From assembly GCA_039105265.1 (NCBI GenBank), contig JAPFFF010000034.1:1240001-1304000 (forward strand): 64,000 nt of DNA, given 5' to 3'. Source of the stretch: Tritrichomonas musculus. Lineage: Eukaryota > Parabasalia > Tritrichomonadida > Tritrichomonadidae. The translations under genes and the position numbers were made by a program. Shown here piece by piece: positions 26,419 to 40,900 of the stretch. The notes below the pieces were generated by a model. It saw only the letters and a list, made by a program, of their open reading frames with translations, ran no database searches and was not told where the DNA came from. Position 1 is the stretch's first letter, and the number at the start of each line of letters is the position of its first letter.

Positions 26419-29019
26419 AATTAAGAATATTTTTGGAATTAAAAATGATTATTATTTTAAAATTCGTTAAATATTAATATTAGATGTTAAATGAAACCAT
26501 TTTTTAATATAAAAAGTAATGATACAATATATTATCTTGTGGCCATTTTAAATTTACTGGAAAATATAAATTTTTTCGAATGTATTTAATAAGAAAATTA
26601 TTTTAGAAATAATTTTTTTTAAATATATCTGAATTTAAAAAGATAATTTTATTTTAAATATTATTTCAAATCTATTTGAAAAGTTTAAATTTCAAAAAAC
26701 ATAAATATCTATTTTTTGAAAAGACAAATTCATTAATCACTTGATATTTATTTTATTTAAATATAGATAAATATAAAAATAAATTCGTTAAGGATTATTT
26801 AGGGCCGATTTTATTTTAGTGTTAGTTGCAGCACTCATAATTTAATATAAAAATAAACCGATTAATAATTCTTTTATCAAAAAGTGAAAAAAAATTCTCA
26901 CAAACGGTTTGTGACAAACCCCAAAATCTCCTCTTTAACTTTTTCATTTGGTTTATATCGAAAATGTATTGAGAAGAAAAGCTTAATCCCAAAGACATAC
27001 CAGTACCCAACATGGTGCTGCTACCTTTTTATATCATATACTTTCTTTTAGATTTAATCAAAAATTTTTGCAACCTCATCATTCTAAATAATATTTTATT
27101 AATATAAAAACAATCTCTATAAGACATTTTCCAGATTAGTTTCATTCAATTGGTTTTAAGATTGCCGGAAATTCCAAAAAAAGGTAAGAAATTTTTGAAA
27201 ATATGAAATTGACTTATTTTACATAATTCCCATAAAAATTGAGGATAGCAATGACTTTGTGAGTTTGTTTAATATAAAAAAAGATGGAAAGACTTCTCAA
27301 TTTTTTTTAATCTGATTTATATATCATTTCAAGAAATTGTCGGAATAAAAATGAAATTCTCTTTAATAAAGAGTATAACACATTTTTATAAAGAGAGTAT
27401 AAAAAGTTAAATAAAATTATATAGCAATATATTATATTGATTATAATGCTCTTTGATGACACTGTCATCCATTCTATGCTAATCACTGAAAAAGTATTTT
27501 TTTAGGTTAACATATAATTTAAACAAAAATAACAAATTTTATCATTGAGAAGCTATATGAGATAATAAATAATATGATTTAAATAAATTATCCAAAAATT
27601 AAAAAATTTATAATTCATTATTTTAAATATATTATATCGATTTATTTATGATGATAATATTTTTTTAAAGAGATATTTTTATTTTAAAAAAATTTTATAA
27701 TTATTCAAATCTCATTTTTGAATAGATGTGGAATTATAACGTGCTTTCATTGTATACTATAAAATTTCAATAGTTCAATAGCATAAAATTTAATTTGTAT
27801 TATTTTTCATACAATTTAATTATTTTATTAAATATTTAATAATAAATTATATGAAAATTATTTTACATTATAAGTTTTGTTAAATATTATAAGTTTTACT
27901 TTTTTGATTTGGAGATATTTGTAAAATAGTGAAAATTTAAAATTCTCTCAAATTATTTTTAAATAAATTTTCTCAATTTTTTCAATGAAACATCAGTCTG
28001 ACCGATTCTATGAGATTATTCAAATTAATTGAGATATTTTTTTGAAGTCAATAATTTATATATAACTCATAAAAAAAACAATATATAAACAATTAAACAT
28101 TTGAATATAAATATAATCATTATTTTATAATATATAATAATAATAAAAAGTGCTATTAAAGCAGTATATGAAAAATCAAATTTAAGTCATTCTGAAAAAA
28201 TTAATGGTAATTAAATAAATTAAATAGATAAATCATTTGATGTTTATTAATAGCAAATCAGTTATTTGTTCAGCAAAAAATAATGTATTTTTTAAAAATG
28301 AAATATTCGTAAATAGAACTCAATTTCAACTCCAAAATTTTAGATTGGAAAAAAAAATAGTATTATATATTAACAATTATTTATCAAAAATATTATTTAT
28401 CAGGTATTTGGCGAGAAAACGAACCTTGCCAAAAAAATTCGAACGATAGATTCAATTCTTTCAAATTATTTGAAGGAAAAACTCACAATTTACTCGTTAG
28501 ACGATTAGAATTTCAATAAATTATTTTCATGCTAATTATTGAAAATTGAATATCATTGAAAGTATGTATTATTTATTATATATATTTCTTGATCAATTAT
28601 ATATATACATTTAATATAATTTTTAAATAAATTATATATAAAAAAATAAATAACAAATTAATAAATAAATCTAATGTAATCCTTTGTTATTATATTAAAA
28701 TACATAAAAATAACATTATAAGGTCAATTTATAACCATATCTCTCTTTTTATATTAATCTATTTTTATTTTGATAAAATTTGAATAAATATCTTATTAAA
28801 ATAAAAATATAATTTTAATAATATATATATAATTACATGAATCTGCATTTATATTCAAAATATTAATATTTTTATTGAATATTAGAATCTATAAAAAAAA
28901 ATTAATCGTTTTTTATCTGAAAAATTTATTTAATAATTTCAATTAATTCAAAAAATTTGGGACCTATATCTCAATTTTCATTGAATTTTGAGAGATATTC
29001 TCAAATCATATTACAACTC

Positions 29020-29149
29020 TGGAAACATGAAAATTTCTCTCAAATTTCTTATCAATATTTTTTAGGACCACTATATTCAATTTTCTGAGATTATAGCTTT
29101 TCAGAATTTTTTTCTTAGAAATAAAAGTGATGAATATTTAATATTATCC
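29020..29149 (-). repeat. Inverted duplicate of 32692-32820
   Basis: Read on the minus strand, this stretch closely matches about 130 bases at 32692-32820: GGATAATATTAAATATTCAT at one end, the mariner-like end TAGTGGTCCTAAAAAATATT in the middle, and the ATTTTCATG region at the other. It therefore contains a transposon end plus about 75 bases outside it. A related piece of the same element's interior lies at about 27935-28003 (minus). Confidence 0.65.
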
Positions 29150-30430
29150 AAAGGAGAACCGAGAACGTTTTTTTGTACGTTAATATGATAAAATAAAACT
29201 CGTTTAAAATGCTATTAAATAAATATTTTAGCAATAGAAGCTAGGAAAGTTGCTTATTAATAAAGGATAAATATTTTTACAGGATTTAATCTGATTTTTG
29301 ACAACTAAAAAATAAAGATTTTAATTATGGATTTGTTAATTTTGAATTTAGGATAAAATTCTAAGGGAGCCACTTATATAGAAGATTAGAAATGTTCAAT
29401 TAATAATAATGATCATACCAAAAAAGAAATCGGTCGTAGAAATCTTTCATTATTTTATAAGAAAGAATTTGGAAAAATTATTTATTACTAAACTTTTTGA
29501 ATGTGCTATTTTTCACTGCATACTCAATTACTTTCAAATTTAAAAAGTAAATTGAGAGAGTATTTATACAATTTAAATTATAATATTATTGTTAGTTTTA
29601 CATTATATTTTATTTTATATTATATTTAACTAAGATAAAATTGTTTTATGAATTATGAAATTAAAAATATTCATCTGAATTTTTGAATTAATTATAATCT
29701 TTAGTACTCAATATTTGTAAAGCATTTGAAAAAAAAGTACAAAACCTATTCAATAATAATTTCTTATATTCTTCATCATAGAATAAATATTATCTATATA
29801 TTTCTAAAATTGCAGCTTTATAAATGTATTTAAATGCTTGAAAAACTTTTATTTATATCCAAAAAAGATAAATTGCTCTTAAATTATTTTAAAAAACACT
29901 GTTACTATATAGGTTTTATAATTTTAAATTACATTTTTAATGTAAAAAATAAATTTGTGCATTTCCTAATTTTATTTTGGTTATTTGATTAATTTAAAAA
30001 TTTTCGTAATAATTAAAAATATAGTTATGTTTATCCATCATAACATTAATATAATCAATTCCTACAATAAATTGTTTCCAACAAAGTTATTTTTATTTGG
30101 ATCAAATGATAATTCATTTAAATGCGATTTTTAATTAATTATTCATAGCATTACATATAATATAATATAATAAAATTAATATTTAATTATATTCAAATTA
30201 TCGATTTAAAGATAAATCTTAAACAAAAATTATCAAAAGTAATCTTTTTTAATTCAATTTTTTTTATACATTAAAAGTAACATATCTTCCAATAATTTAA
30301 TAAAATATATATAATATCATTAATATAATTATATGTATATATACAATATACAAATAATTGTGATATAAATGTCTATTATTATTCTGAATTGCAAAAAATT
30401 AATAATTTTATATAAAATCATTTAATTAAA

Positions 30431-31558
30431 TAATAAACTCAATAAAATAATGTTCATCTCTTACACAATTCTATGAAAAAGTGAATAAATTGAATAAATT
30501 TTCTCAAAAAAATTGAAAAAATATTATCAATTATTTTTCAGAGGAAATTTTATGGATTTTTAATTTCATTGAATCTTATTATTTTGAATAAATTCTTTCA
30601 AATATTTGAAAATATTATTTCAGATATTGCTTTGTTATTTGAAACATGTTTATCTTCATATATTTATTGAATTTCAAAAAATTAAATATATATTAATGAA
30701 ATAATATTCATTTTATATCAAATGGTAAGATGTTATTGTTTTATAAGTATAAAAAATTTGAAAAAATAATAGGTTATCTTCATCCATTACCAAATTAAAA
30801 AAAATTGTGGTTTAATAAAATATTATTTAATACCTTATATTCTTTTTCATTAATTTTTTTACATTTTTTTTTTTTCAAATAATTAATTAATTTTTGAATA
30901 ACGTAAACTTATGAAAATGTGAGAAACGATTATTTTTTAGTCAAATTATTTTCTTATTGGCCAAAAGAAAAAAGTTTAAAACTTTGGATCGTTTGTCCGA
31001 TAAAGAAGACCCAAAATTATAAATCTCTTAAAATTATACGGGTAATAATGGAAATTTATTGCATCACGAATGCCAGGTCAATAGGAATCCCCTAAAAAAA
31101 GTTTTTATTACACATATGGAGAGAGAAAAGCAGTTTTCCCAAATCTTGGACGTACAGATAAAATAGCATCCGGAGTTAAAAGCGAGGATATCGATAATTG
31201 AAGAAGATTCAGAACAGCATTTACCCAATTTATCTTTTGATTATTAGATATCAGCTACAAGTGCCAAGTTATGGCCAAAATTCTAATGGTCATTGGAACC
31301 GAGTCAAGCAAGCTTATAATCAATACCGAACAAAGCTTGTTTACACCATTGATCTAAAGTTTAAACTCGATAAAATTTTTAACTTTTTCTATTATTTTTA
31401 TTTTTTTTTAATTCAAAAATTCTGAACTTATGCTTCTAGAGAAAAAAAAAATGTTCATCTCCCGATAGCTACTTTTTTAAAAAACACATAGAAAATTTTA
31501 AATTAAATACATTCAAAAAAATTGTGTAAGAGATGAACATTATTTTATGAAGTTTATT
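30431..31558. mobile_element. Degenerate 1.1-kb element with 40-bp inverted repeats
   Basis: Bases 30431-30470 and 31520-31558 are inverted copies with only a few mismatches; the core is AATGTTCATCTCTTACACAA. TA dinucleotides flank the core on both sides, so a Tc1/mariner-type or MITE origin is possible. The interior includes a slightly GC-richer island (about 31000-31340) that may be decayed coding sequence, but no domain is readable. A partial extra copy of the end (ATGTTCATCTC) lies at 31451. Confidence 0.5.
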
Positions 31559-31667
31559 TTCTCTTTCAATTAAATATTATAATAAAAAAATATATATTAA
31601 ACTTAAATTTCAAAAATATTTAAAATATTAATATAAATAAATATTTTAAAATATATTAAAAAAAATG

Positions 31668-32700
31668 TTTTGCCAATATAACGTCGTTTCAATAACCCTG
31701 TACCGATAATTTTAACTATGTACCAGTTCAGAAAATTTCTGATACATTCAAATAATTGAAGCATATCATGAACATATATTTTCTCAATTAAAGAGTGGTA
31801 CAATTCTCAATTATAAATTCAATCCATTGAATTTTAAATAAATAATAAAACTTTTTGATAATTTTATAATTCGGTTATCACTTAACATCAAAGCCAAACA
31901 AAAATAACTAACCTCGATTTCTTCCAAAGATCACCATTTTTCTGTCAAGTCCTTTTGCTATTCATTTAGTACACCCAAAAGATTTCCTTTCAAACAATTT
32001 TCAGTCTGATACCGCTCCAATGCTGAATCAAATTTGCATCTTTTTACTCATGTTCTAGCAAAATAACTTAAAAAAACTCAAGATAAAGTCATTAAATAAG
32101 TATATTCAAACCATTTCAATTACAGAAGGCTGTTATCAATGTTTTGTTATTAAGATTTTCGTCTAAATCAAAGTCGAATTTCCTCAAATGCAAACTTCTT
32201 ATGTTACTACAAGCAAAACATTCAGTAATTTTATCATATTATTTGGTTTATCCTTAGAATTATATGATTATTAAATTATTTTTATTTATATTTAAATTTG
32301 AATTTCTTTATCTTTAAATAACTCAGTAAATCTGTTTAATGAGTGATATCGTAAAAAATCATTTAAACTTTTGTTACAAACTTTTTCTAATAAATGCAAT
32401 AGTAAAACAATTGGTATTCAAAATATTGAATAAGATAATTCAAAATTGAATATATTAATTAAAAAGTTTGTTTTTTTATGATAAAATGGGTTTTATATTA
32501 AATAATTAAGATATATCGTTATAATATTTTAACAGATAGTAACAAATAAATAAAATATTAAAATAATAATTTTCACTAGGAAATAAAGATGAATTGATAT
32601 ATTTTTTAACTTTTTGATAAAATTCAGAGGATGTAAAATAGGTACAAAGTTAATAATTCGGTTCAATATTATTGAGACGACGTTATTGCAAGGATAATAT
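31668..32700. repeat. Inverted-repeat pair, possible relic of a 1-kb element
   Basis: Bases 31668-31727 and 32640-32700 are diverged inverted copies of about 50 bases. Both contain ATAACGTCGT(T/C)TCAATAA and end near TGTACC. The interior is AT-rich with no readable gene. The right copy directly abuts the mariner-related duplicate that begins at 32692. Confidence 0.45.
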
Positions 32701-32767
32701 TAAATATTCATCACTTTTATTTCTAAGAAAAAAATTCTGAAAAGCTATAATCTCAGAAAATTGAATA

Positions 32768-33508
32768 TAGTGGTTATAAAAAATATTGATAAGAAATTTG
32801 AGAGAAATTTTCATGTTTCATTGAAAAAATTGAGAAAATTTATTTAAAAATAATTTGAGAGAATTTTAAAATTTCTTTCAAATTCATTCAAATTTAATGA
32901 CCTATTCATGAATTTATGAATCAATTGTTGGTCAATCTTTTGACCTTTTATTTATATGTTTTCTTTACCAAAAAATACAAACGAACGCTATAATTTAATC
33001 GCAAGTGGTTCTGCAATCGCACAATTTTAATAAAAGCAAAACAGCTGATTCATTAAGTATTTCGTTAAATTGCGTCAAAGCAGTAGCTAAATAGATTGAT
33101 GAAGGGAGACCAGAAAAAACACAACCCGGCCGACCACAAATATTAACAAATGAAATCAAGTATTTCATATGCGTTAAAGCAATAATGTTTCCTGAAATCC
33201 CTGGAGCTGAAATGGCAAATTTTTCCTGAACACAAATTTATTCTTTATATGGAATAATCTAAGTTTAACAACAAACAATTTTTTGATTGATTCTTTTCCA
33301 AAGAAATTGAAACAATGCCTCGAAGTGCAAGGTAATCAAGTAAGATTTTAATTTTAATTTTTAATAAAAAATCAATTTTTTCAATTGCCGAAAAAATATT
33401 GATAAGAAATTTAACTTTTTAAATTAAAAATTTTAAAAATAAAATAACTTTTGTTAACGACGATTAACTATTGAATTCATTTCTTATCAATATTTTTTAG
33501 GAACACTA
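32768..33508 (+). mobile_element. Internally deleted Tc1/mariner-type transposon (741 bp)
   Basis: The ends are inverted repeats. The left end TAGTGGTTATAAAAAATATT and the inverse of the right end TAGTGTTCCTAAAAAATATT both continue into GATAAGAAAT. TA flanks both sides (32766-32767 and 33509-33510). At about 33025-33230 a plus-strand remnant encodes a helix-turn-helix-like stretch (DSLSISLNCVKAV) and then QPGRPQILTNEIK. This matches the N-terminal DNA-binding region of mariner/IS630 transposases and carries an in-frame stop (TAG at about 33092). The catalytic part is absent, so the copy is non-autonomous. Confidence 0.65.
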
Positions 33509-34909
33509 TAACATAGCTCAGAAAATAAAAAAATAAAATTGAAAGAAAAAAAAATAATATTCAATTTATTTTTATATTACTCAGACAATATCTTATTATG
33601 AAACACCAATTACAACTATATTATATTTATAAAATATAGATACATACATATTAAAAACAAATATAACATTCAATATATTTTTATTAAATAAGAATCCATA
33701 AAAAAATTCAAGTTACATTTCTTCTATGATATGTGTAACTTGGAATTGAGAGCTATATGAAAATTTTTTTTTCAATTCACAAACTTTTTCTGAAAATTGA
33801 TTTTTGTTTTGCAAATATCTTTTGTTTCTTACGATAAAAAGCCCTAATTGTCTATCATTAATTTCTTAATATATAATATTATAATTAATTATATAAGTAA
33901 AATAACAAAATAATGTTTTGTCATAACCGACAACTCCGTCCTCCTTTGATAAAAATATTTCTGATCATATTTGGTTTTCTTTTTAATATAAAAACGATCA
34001 AATTATAGCCAATTTATGCTAGATTGACCTTGCTATGGATCTACTGAAATGATATTGATCTATTGAAAGCACGTTAACAATAATTGTATTAAATAAAAAT
34101 AAATATATCTTTACTAATATTAAAGAATTTGACAAAATATGAAATTAAATTACGATTAATACTAATATTGTTATTAAAAATATATTTTTATTAATTCATA
34201 TCATAATCATATTAAAAAAAAATGGAGTTTGATCAATACGATGTGGCTAGAATAAGTTTAATTTTTGAATACATTTTTAATTTATTGAGAATGAATGTAA
34301 TTCTCTCTCACATTAATTTTTTTACCATTAATATAATATAAAAACAATATTAATAATTTTAAATAAATCCATGTATTTTGGGAAGTGATTTCATTTTTTT
34401 TTCTGTAAAGTGAAAAATTTCAACTCTGAATTTTTTCGATAAAATTATTTAAAATTGTTTAAGTATTTATAAAATGCTTACATTGTAAATATTATATATA
34501 TATATATTTCTATTAATATAAAATAAATTTATTTTATTGTAAGTGAAATTCATTTTAATTCAATTAACGAAAAAAGTTAGTTTTTTTCAATGAAAATAAC
34601 GAAAAACTCACAATTTTCTATTCTGCAAACTAAACTGAAAAAGCTGTATTATATAAAACAATTATTCTGAAAAGTTTTAATATGTATTCAAAATCTTTTT
34701 ATTTCAACTTAAAATATCTCATCATGAAACAATCGTTTAAAAGTTTCTTCACATTTATGATTAAGATCTTAGAGATAAAATAAAAAAAATCATTAATTTC
34801 AAGAATATTTTTTTAAGATCCTTTAAACTCACAGTTTTTACTCAAAAATAAAACTAATCATTTCAATTTTTATTTTTTTGTTTTAAATCTTTTCAATTAA
34901 AGAATTATT

Positions 34910-34914
34910 TCATA
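34910..34914 (+). promoter_or_regulatory. Initiator (TCATA) of the giant Pmp-like gene
   Basis: TCATA matches the trichomonad initiator TCA(C/T)(T/A). The A at 34912 lies 12 bases before the ATG at 34924, the short leader expected in this group, and this supports the chosen start. Confidence 0.55.
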
Positions 34915-34923
34915 TCTTTTTTT

Positions 34924-37900
34924 ATGGTTTTATTAGCACTTACCTTAATTTATCTAGGAAACTCGGTACAAAAGACAAAAAGCAACAAAAACTTGTTTCA
35001 TAACCTTGAGTTATTGGAAGAAACAAGAACAACTTATGAAAATGAAGTTTATGATAAGACCTTACCTACCTGGTCCAATATTGCTTCAGGGAATATTTTA
35101 ATCAGAACGTGCACCTTTAGTAATAATCAAGGTTCAAATAATGATGCAGGAGCTCTTCATATTAGTGGCTCTGCAGATGTAATTATTGAAGGTTGCTCAT
35201 TTATTTCAAATAAAGGTACAAAAGATGGAGGAGCACTCTTTATAAGCGTTGAAAAAATTCAAATAACTGGATCAAACTTTACTGAAAATGAGTGCAATTC
35301 AGAAACAGATACCCAATCACGCGGAGGATCCATTTTTTATAGCAAACCAACAGGAGAACAAACAATAAGTTCATGCATATTTACAGGGAATAAAGCAAAA
35401 ACTGCAGGTGGAGCAATTTTTGTTGAATTTACATCAGCTAATACACAAACTCTTAAATTTACAGATTGCCAGTTCATAGGATGCTCGTCTAGTAAATTTG
35501 GAGGTTCAATTAGCACCGTATACACATCTACCATACCAACAATAGATTTTGATATCCAATTGACTGATTGCCAATTTACTGATAACTTGGCACAAGAAAG
35601 TGGAGGCTCCATATACATACCTGAAAGCCCAGGAATCTCACTCTCCTCATGCAAATTCATTAGAAACAATGCTACCGAGAATGGTGGATGCATTTATTAT
35701 AATGGTAAAAAAATTGACCTTAACGATTGCTTTTTCAACGAAAGCCAGTGCATTAAAGAGAATGATGATCAATTACAATCAAGAGGAGGAGCAATATTTT
35801 TAAGAATATCAGAAGAGTCAACAATAAGCAGTAGCTCATTTCATTTAGATAGGGCCAAAACATCTGGCGGAGCTTTATTCATTGCCTATAACCAAGAAGG
35901 AAGTTCTAAATTATGCCACATTAATCACTGCTCATTTTATAGCTGTTCTAGCCAATCGGAAGGAGGAGCAATAATGAGTGGTTTTTATCCATTAGATGGA
36001 GACCAAAAGTACGGCAATACAAATATTGAAGGTTGCAATTTTTATCAATGCCAATCTGCTCGTGGTGGTGCATTATACTTCCAAGATGGCACTAAAGATG
36101 GCAATGAAGAAACACGTATTATTTCATGCTTATTTGATGATTGCTATGCATCTGGTAGTGAACATGAAGGCTACTCAATTTATTGCCGCTCATATTCAAT
36201 TTATGTTGATAACTGCACTTTCGTTCATCACAAGCAAGGTACAGGAGTCAATACAAATTGTATTGTTTACATTCAAACAAATGAAAATGAAGTTGCACCA
36301 ACTGTCCAATCATTAACATTTGAGGATAATACTGGCGTTTCAGGTCTTGTAATTAAAACTACAAAAATTACAAAGATCTATAATATTACATTCAACAATA
36401 TCAAAGATCATTCCCCTTGCATTAACCTTGACAATTGGGCTACAGAAGAAGGTGTCATTATTGAAAAATGCACTTTTTCAAATATTGAAAATGCTCGTTG
36501 TGTCGTTACAACAACAACAACAACAACATTTGAAGTTAATGTCCAAGAATGTCACTTTATAAATAACACTATTCGTAAATATTCAGATACTAGCCTTGTT
36601 CAATCAGGATGTGGTTCATGCATCTTAAGTCAAAACAAAGGACAAGTTGAAGTGGTACATTGTGAATTCACGAATTGCTTAGCAGATTATTGTGGTGGAG
36701 CTATTTATGCAGAGACATCTTCAGTCAATATTTTTTCATGCCGATTCACATTATGCAGGACATCAGAATATGAAGAATATGGATATGGAGGAGCTGTTTA
36801 TTTGAAACAAACTATTGAAGAGGAATCAAACGAGCAATTTGGTTTAAATAGTTTCTTCAATTGCAGTGCAACGACAAGTGGAGGAGCACTATTTATTTAT
36901 TGTGTTGATATTCATACAGCTAATAGTAAGAAATTAACACGTGAAGGTGACAATCAAGAATATCAAATCTTTATTGCAGTGAATAATTTCACCGATTGTT
37001 CATCGGGAGTTGAAGGAGGAGCTATTTGTAGTGGATTAATAGATCCAGAATCCAACGAAATCAAAGGTGACAATGATCTTCAAGTTAGCACATGCATTTT
37101 CACTCGATGTGAATCAGCTAAAGGAGGAGCACTATACTTCCAAGATGGCACTCGAGAAGGTGATGAAGAAACATCCATCAGTGCATGCAGTTTCTATGAT
37201 TGTTATGCATCAGGAGAAGAACATGAAGGATATGCTATTCATTGTCGTTCATATCAAATTAAAGTTAATGGTTGTTCATTTTATGATCATAAACGAGGCA
37301 CCAGAGTATCGACCAATTGTATTGCATATATTGAAACGAATGAAGCTGAAGTTACTCCAACAATCTCAGGTTTAACATTTGAACGCAACACAGGAGTTTC
37401 TGGTCTTGTTGTCAAAACGGCGAAACCAGTAACAATTACGATGATTACTTTCAATGACATCAATGATCACTCACCATGCATCAATCTTGATAATTGGGCG
37501 ATCACAGAAACATTAACACTTGAAGAATGTGTTTTCTCAAACATTCAAGATGCACGATGCATTATGACCACTACTAACACAGGAAAATACATCACAGAAG
37601 TTCAAAATTGTCACTTTATAAATAACACTATTCGTAAATATTCAGATACTAGCCTTGTTCAATCAGGATGTGGTTCATGCATCTTAAGTCAAAACAAAGG
37701 ACAAGTTGAAGTGGTACATTGTGAATTCACGAATTGCTTAGCAGATTATTGTGGTGGAGCTATTTATGCAGAGACATCTTCAATCAATATTTTTTCATGC
37801 CGATTCACATTATGCAGGACATCAGAATATGAAGAATATGGATATGGAGGAGCTGTTTATTTGAAACAAACTATTGAAGAGGAATCAAACGAGCAATTTG

Positions 37901-40900
37901 GTTTAAATAGTTTCTTCAATTGCAGTGCAACGACAAGTGGAGGAGCACTATTTATTTATTGTGTTGATATTCATACAGCTAATAGTAAGAAATTAACACG
38001 TGAAGGTGACAATCAAGAATATCAAATCTTTATTGCAGTGAATAATTTCACCGATTGTTCATCGGGAGTTGAAGGAGGAGCTATTTGTAGTGGATTAATA
38101 GATCCAGAATCCAACGAAATCAAAGGTGACAATGATCTTCAAGTTAGCACATGCATTTTCACTCGATGTGAATCAGCTAAAGGAGGAGCACTATACTTCC
38201 AAGATGGCACTCGAGAAGGTGATGAAGAAACATCCATCAGTGCATGCAGTTTCTATGATTGTTATGCATCAGGAGAAGAACATGAAGGATATGCTATTCA
38301 TTGTCGTTCATATCAAATTAAAGTTAATGGTTGTTCATTTTATGATCATAAACGAGGCACCAGAGTATCGACCAATTGTATTGCATATATTGAAACGAAT
38401 GAAGCTGAAGTTACTCCAACAATCTCAGGTTTAACATTTGAACGCAACACAGGAGTTTCTGGTCTTGTTGTCAAAACGGCGAAACCAGTAACAATTACGA
38501 TGATTACTTTCAATGACATCAATGATCACTCACCATGCATCAATCTTGATAATTGGGCGATCACAGAAACATTAACACTTGAAGAATGTGTTTTCTCAAA
38601 CATTCAAGATGCACGATGCATTATGACCACTACTAACACAGGAAAATACATCACAGAAGTTCAAAATTGTCACTTTATAAATAACACTATTCGTAAATAT
38701 TCAGATACTAGCCTTGTTCAATCAGGATGTGGTTCATGCATCTTAAGTCAAAACAAAGGACAAGTTGAAGTGGTACATTGTGAATTCACGAATTGCTTAG
38801 CAGATTATTGTGGTGGAGCTATTTATGCAGAGACATCTTCAATCAATATTTTTTCATGCCGATTCACATTATGCAGGACATCAGAATATGAAGAATATGG
38901 ATATGGAGGAGCTGTTTATTTGAAACAAACTATTGAAGAGGAATCAAACGAGCAATTTGGTTTAAATAGTTTCTTCAATTGCAGTGCAACGACAAGTGGA
39001 GGAGCACTATTTATTTATTGTGTTGATATTCATACAGCTAATAGTAAGAAATTAACACGTGAAGGTGACAATCAAGAATATCAAATCTTTATTGCAGTGA
39101 ATAATTTCACCGATTGTTCATCGGGAGTTGAAGGAGGAGCTATTTGTAGTGGATTAATAGATCCAGAATCCAACGAAATCAAAGGTGACAATGATCTTCA
39201 AGTTAGCACATGCATTTTCACTCGATGTGAATCAGCTAAAGGAGGAGCACTATACTTCCAAGATGGCACTCGAGAAGGTGATGAAGAAACATCCATCAGT
39301 GCATGCAGTTTCTATGATTGTTATGCATCAGGAGAAGAACATGAAGGATATGCTATTCATTGTCGTTCATATCAAATTAAAGTTAATGGTTGTTCATTTT
39401 ATGATCATAAACGAGGCACCAGAGTATCGACCAATTGTATTGCATATATTGAAACGAATGAAGCTGAAGTTACTCCAACAATCTCAGGTTTAACATTTGA
39501 ACGCAACACAGGAGTTTCTGGTCTTGTTGTCAAAACGGCGAAACCAGTAACAATTACGATGATTACTTTCAATGACATCAATGATCACTCACCATGCATC
39601 AATCTTGATAATTGGGCGATCACAGAAACATTAACACTTGAAGAATGTGTTTTCTCAAACATTCAAGATGCACGATGCATTATGACCACTACTAACACAG
39701 GAAAATACATCACAGAAGTTCAAAATTGTCACTTTATAAATAACACTATTCGTAAATATTCAGATACTAGCCTTGTTCAATCAGGATGTGGTTCATGCAT
39801 CTTAAGTCAAAACAAAGGACAAGTTGAAGTGGTACATTGTGAATTCACGAATTGCTTAGCAGATTATTGTGGTGGAGCTATTTATGCAGAGACATCTTCA
39901 ATCAATATTTTTTCATGCCGATTCACATTATGCAGGACATCAGAATATGAAGAATATGGATATGGAGGAGCTGTTTATTTGAAACAAACTATTGAAGAGG
40001 AATCAAACGAGCAATTTGGTTTAAATAGTTTCTTCAATTGCAGTGCAACGACAAGTGGAGGAGCACTATTTATTTATTGTGTTGATATTCATACAGCTAA
40101 TAGTAAGAAATTAACACGTGAAGGTGACAATCAAGAATATCAAATCTTTATTGCAGTGAATAATTTCACCGATTGTTCATCGGGAGTTGAAGGAGGAGCT
40201 ATTTGTAGTGGATTAATAGATCCAGAATCCAACGAAATCAAAGGTGACAATGATCTTCAAGTTAGCACATGCATTTTCACTCGATGTGAATCAGCTAAAG
40301 GAGGAGCACTATACTTCCAAGATGGCACTCGAGAAGGTGATGAAGAAACATCCATCAGTGCATGCAGTTTCTATGATTGTTATGCATCAGGAGAAGAACA
40401 TGAAGGATATGCTATTCATTGTCGTTCATATCAAATTAAAGTTAATGGTTGTTCATTTTATGATCATAAACGAGGCACCAGAGTATCGACCAATTGTATT
40501 GCATATATTGAAACGAATGAAGCTGAAGTTACTCCAACAATCTCAGGTTTAACATTTGAACGCAACACAGGAGTTTCTGGTCTTGTTGTCAAAACGGCGA
40601 AACCAGTAACAATTACGATGATTACTTTCAATGACATCAATGATCACTCACCATGCATCAATCTTGATAATTGGGCGATCACAGAAACATTAACACTTGA
40701 AGAATGTGTTTTCTCAAACATTCAAGATGCACGATGCATTATGACCACTACTAACACAGGAAAATACATCACAGAAGTTCAAAATTGTCACTTTATAAAT
40801 AACACTATTCGTAAATATTCAGATACTAGCCTTGTTCAATCAGGATGTGGTTCATGCATCTTAAGTCAAAACAAAGGACAAGTTGAAGTGGTACATTGTG

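Larger units (their letters stand above)
26419..34909. other. 8.5 kb AT-rich intergenic region with transposon relics
   Basis: No intact gene was found. The sequence is extremely rich in A and T. It holds inverted-repeat relics of small DNA transposons, listed separately at 30431-31558, 31668-32700 and 32768-33508. There are also scattered inverted duplications and two slightly GC-richer islands (about 31000-31340 and 31900-32060) that may be decayed coding DNA. Short open frames such as the one at 26822-27013 (minus) show no recognisable domain. Confidence 0.7.

Noticed and set aside
26822-27013. 63-codon minus-strand frame
   Set aside because: No recognisable domain or initiator, and it lies in AT-rich relic DNA; most likely chance.
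31198-31425. 75-codon plus-strand frame in a GC-richer patch
   Set aside because: The end is low-complexity Tyr/Phe and no domain is readable; kept only as part of a possible decayed element.
31797-31809. Extra copy of the TTAA-MITE end (GGTACAATTCTCA)
   Set aside because: Only 13 bases match, no TTAA flank and no partner end; may be chance in AT-rich DNA.
26419-34909. tRNA, rRNA or other structured RNA genes
   Set aside because: No cloverleaf, rRNA core motif or snRNA-like element could be recognised; hairpins here are AT-rich inverted repeats of transposon type.
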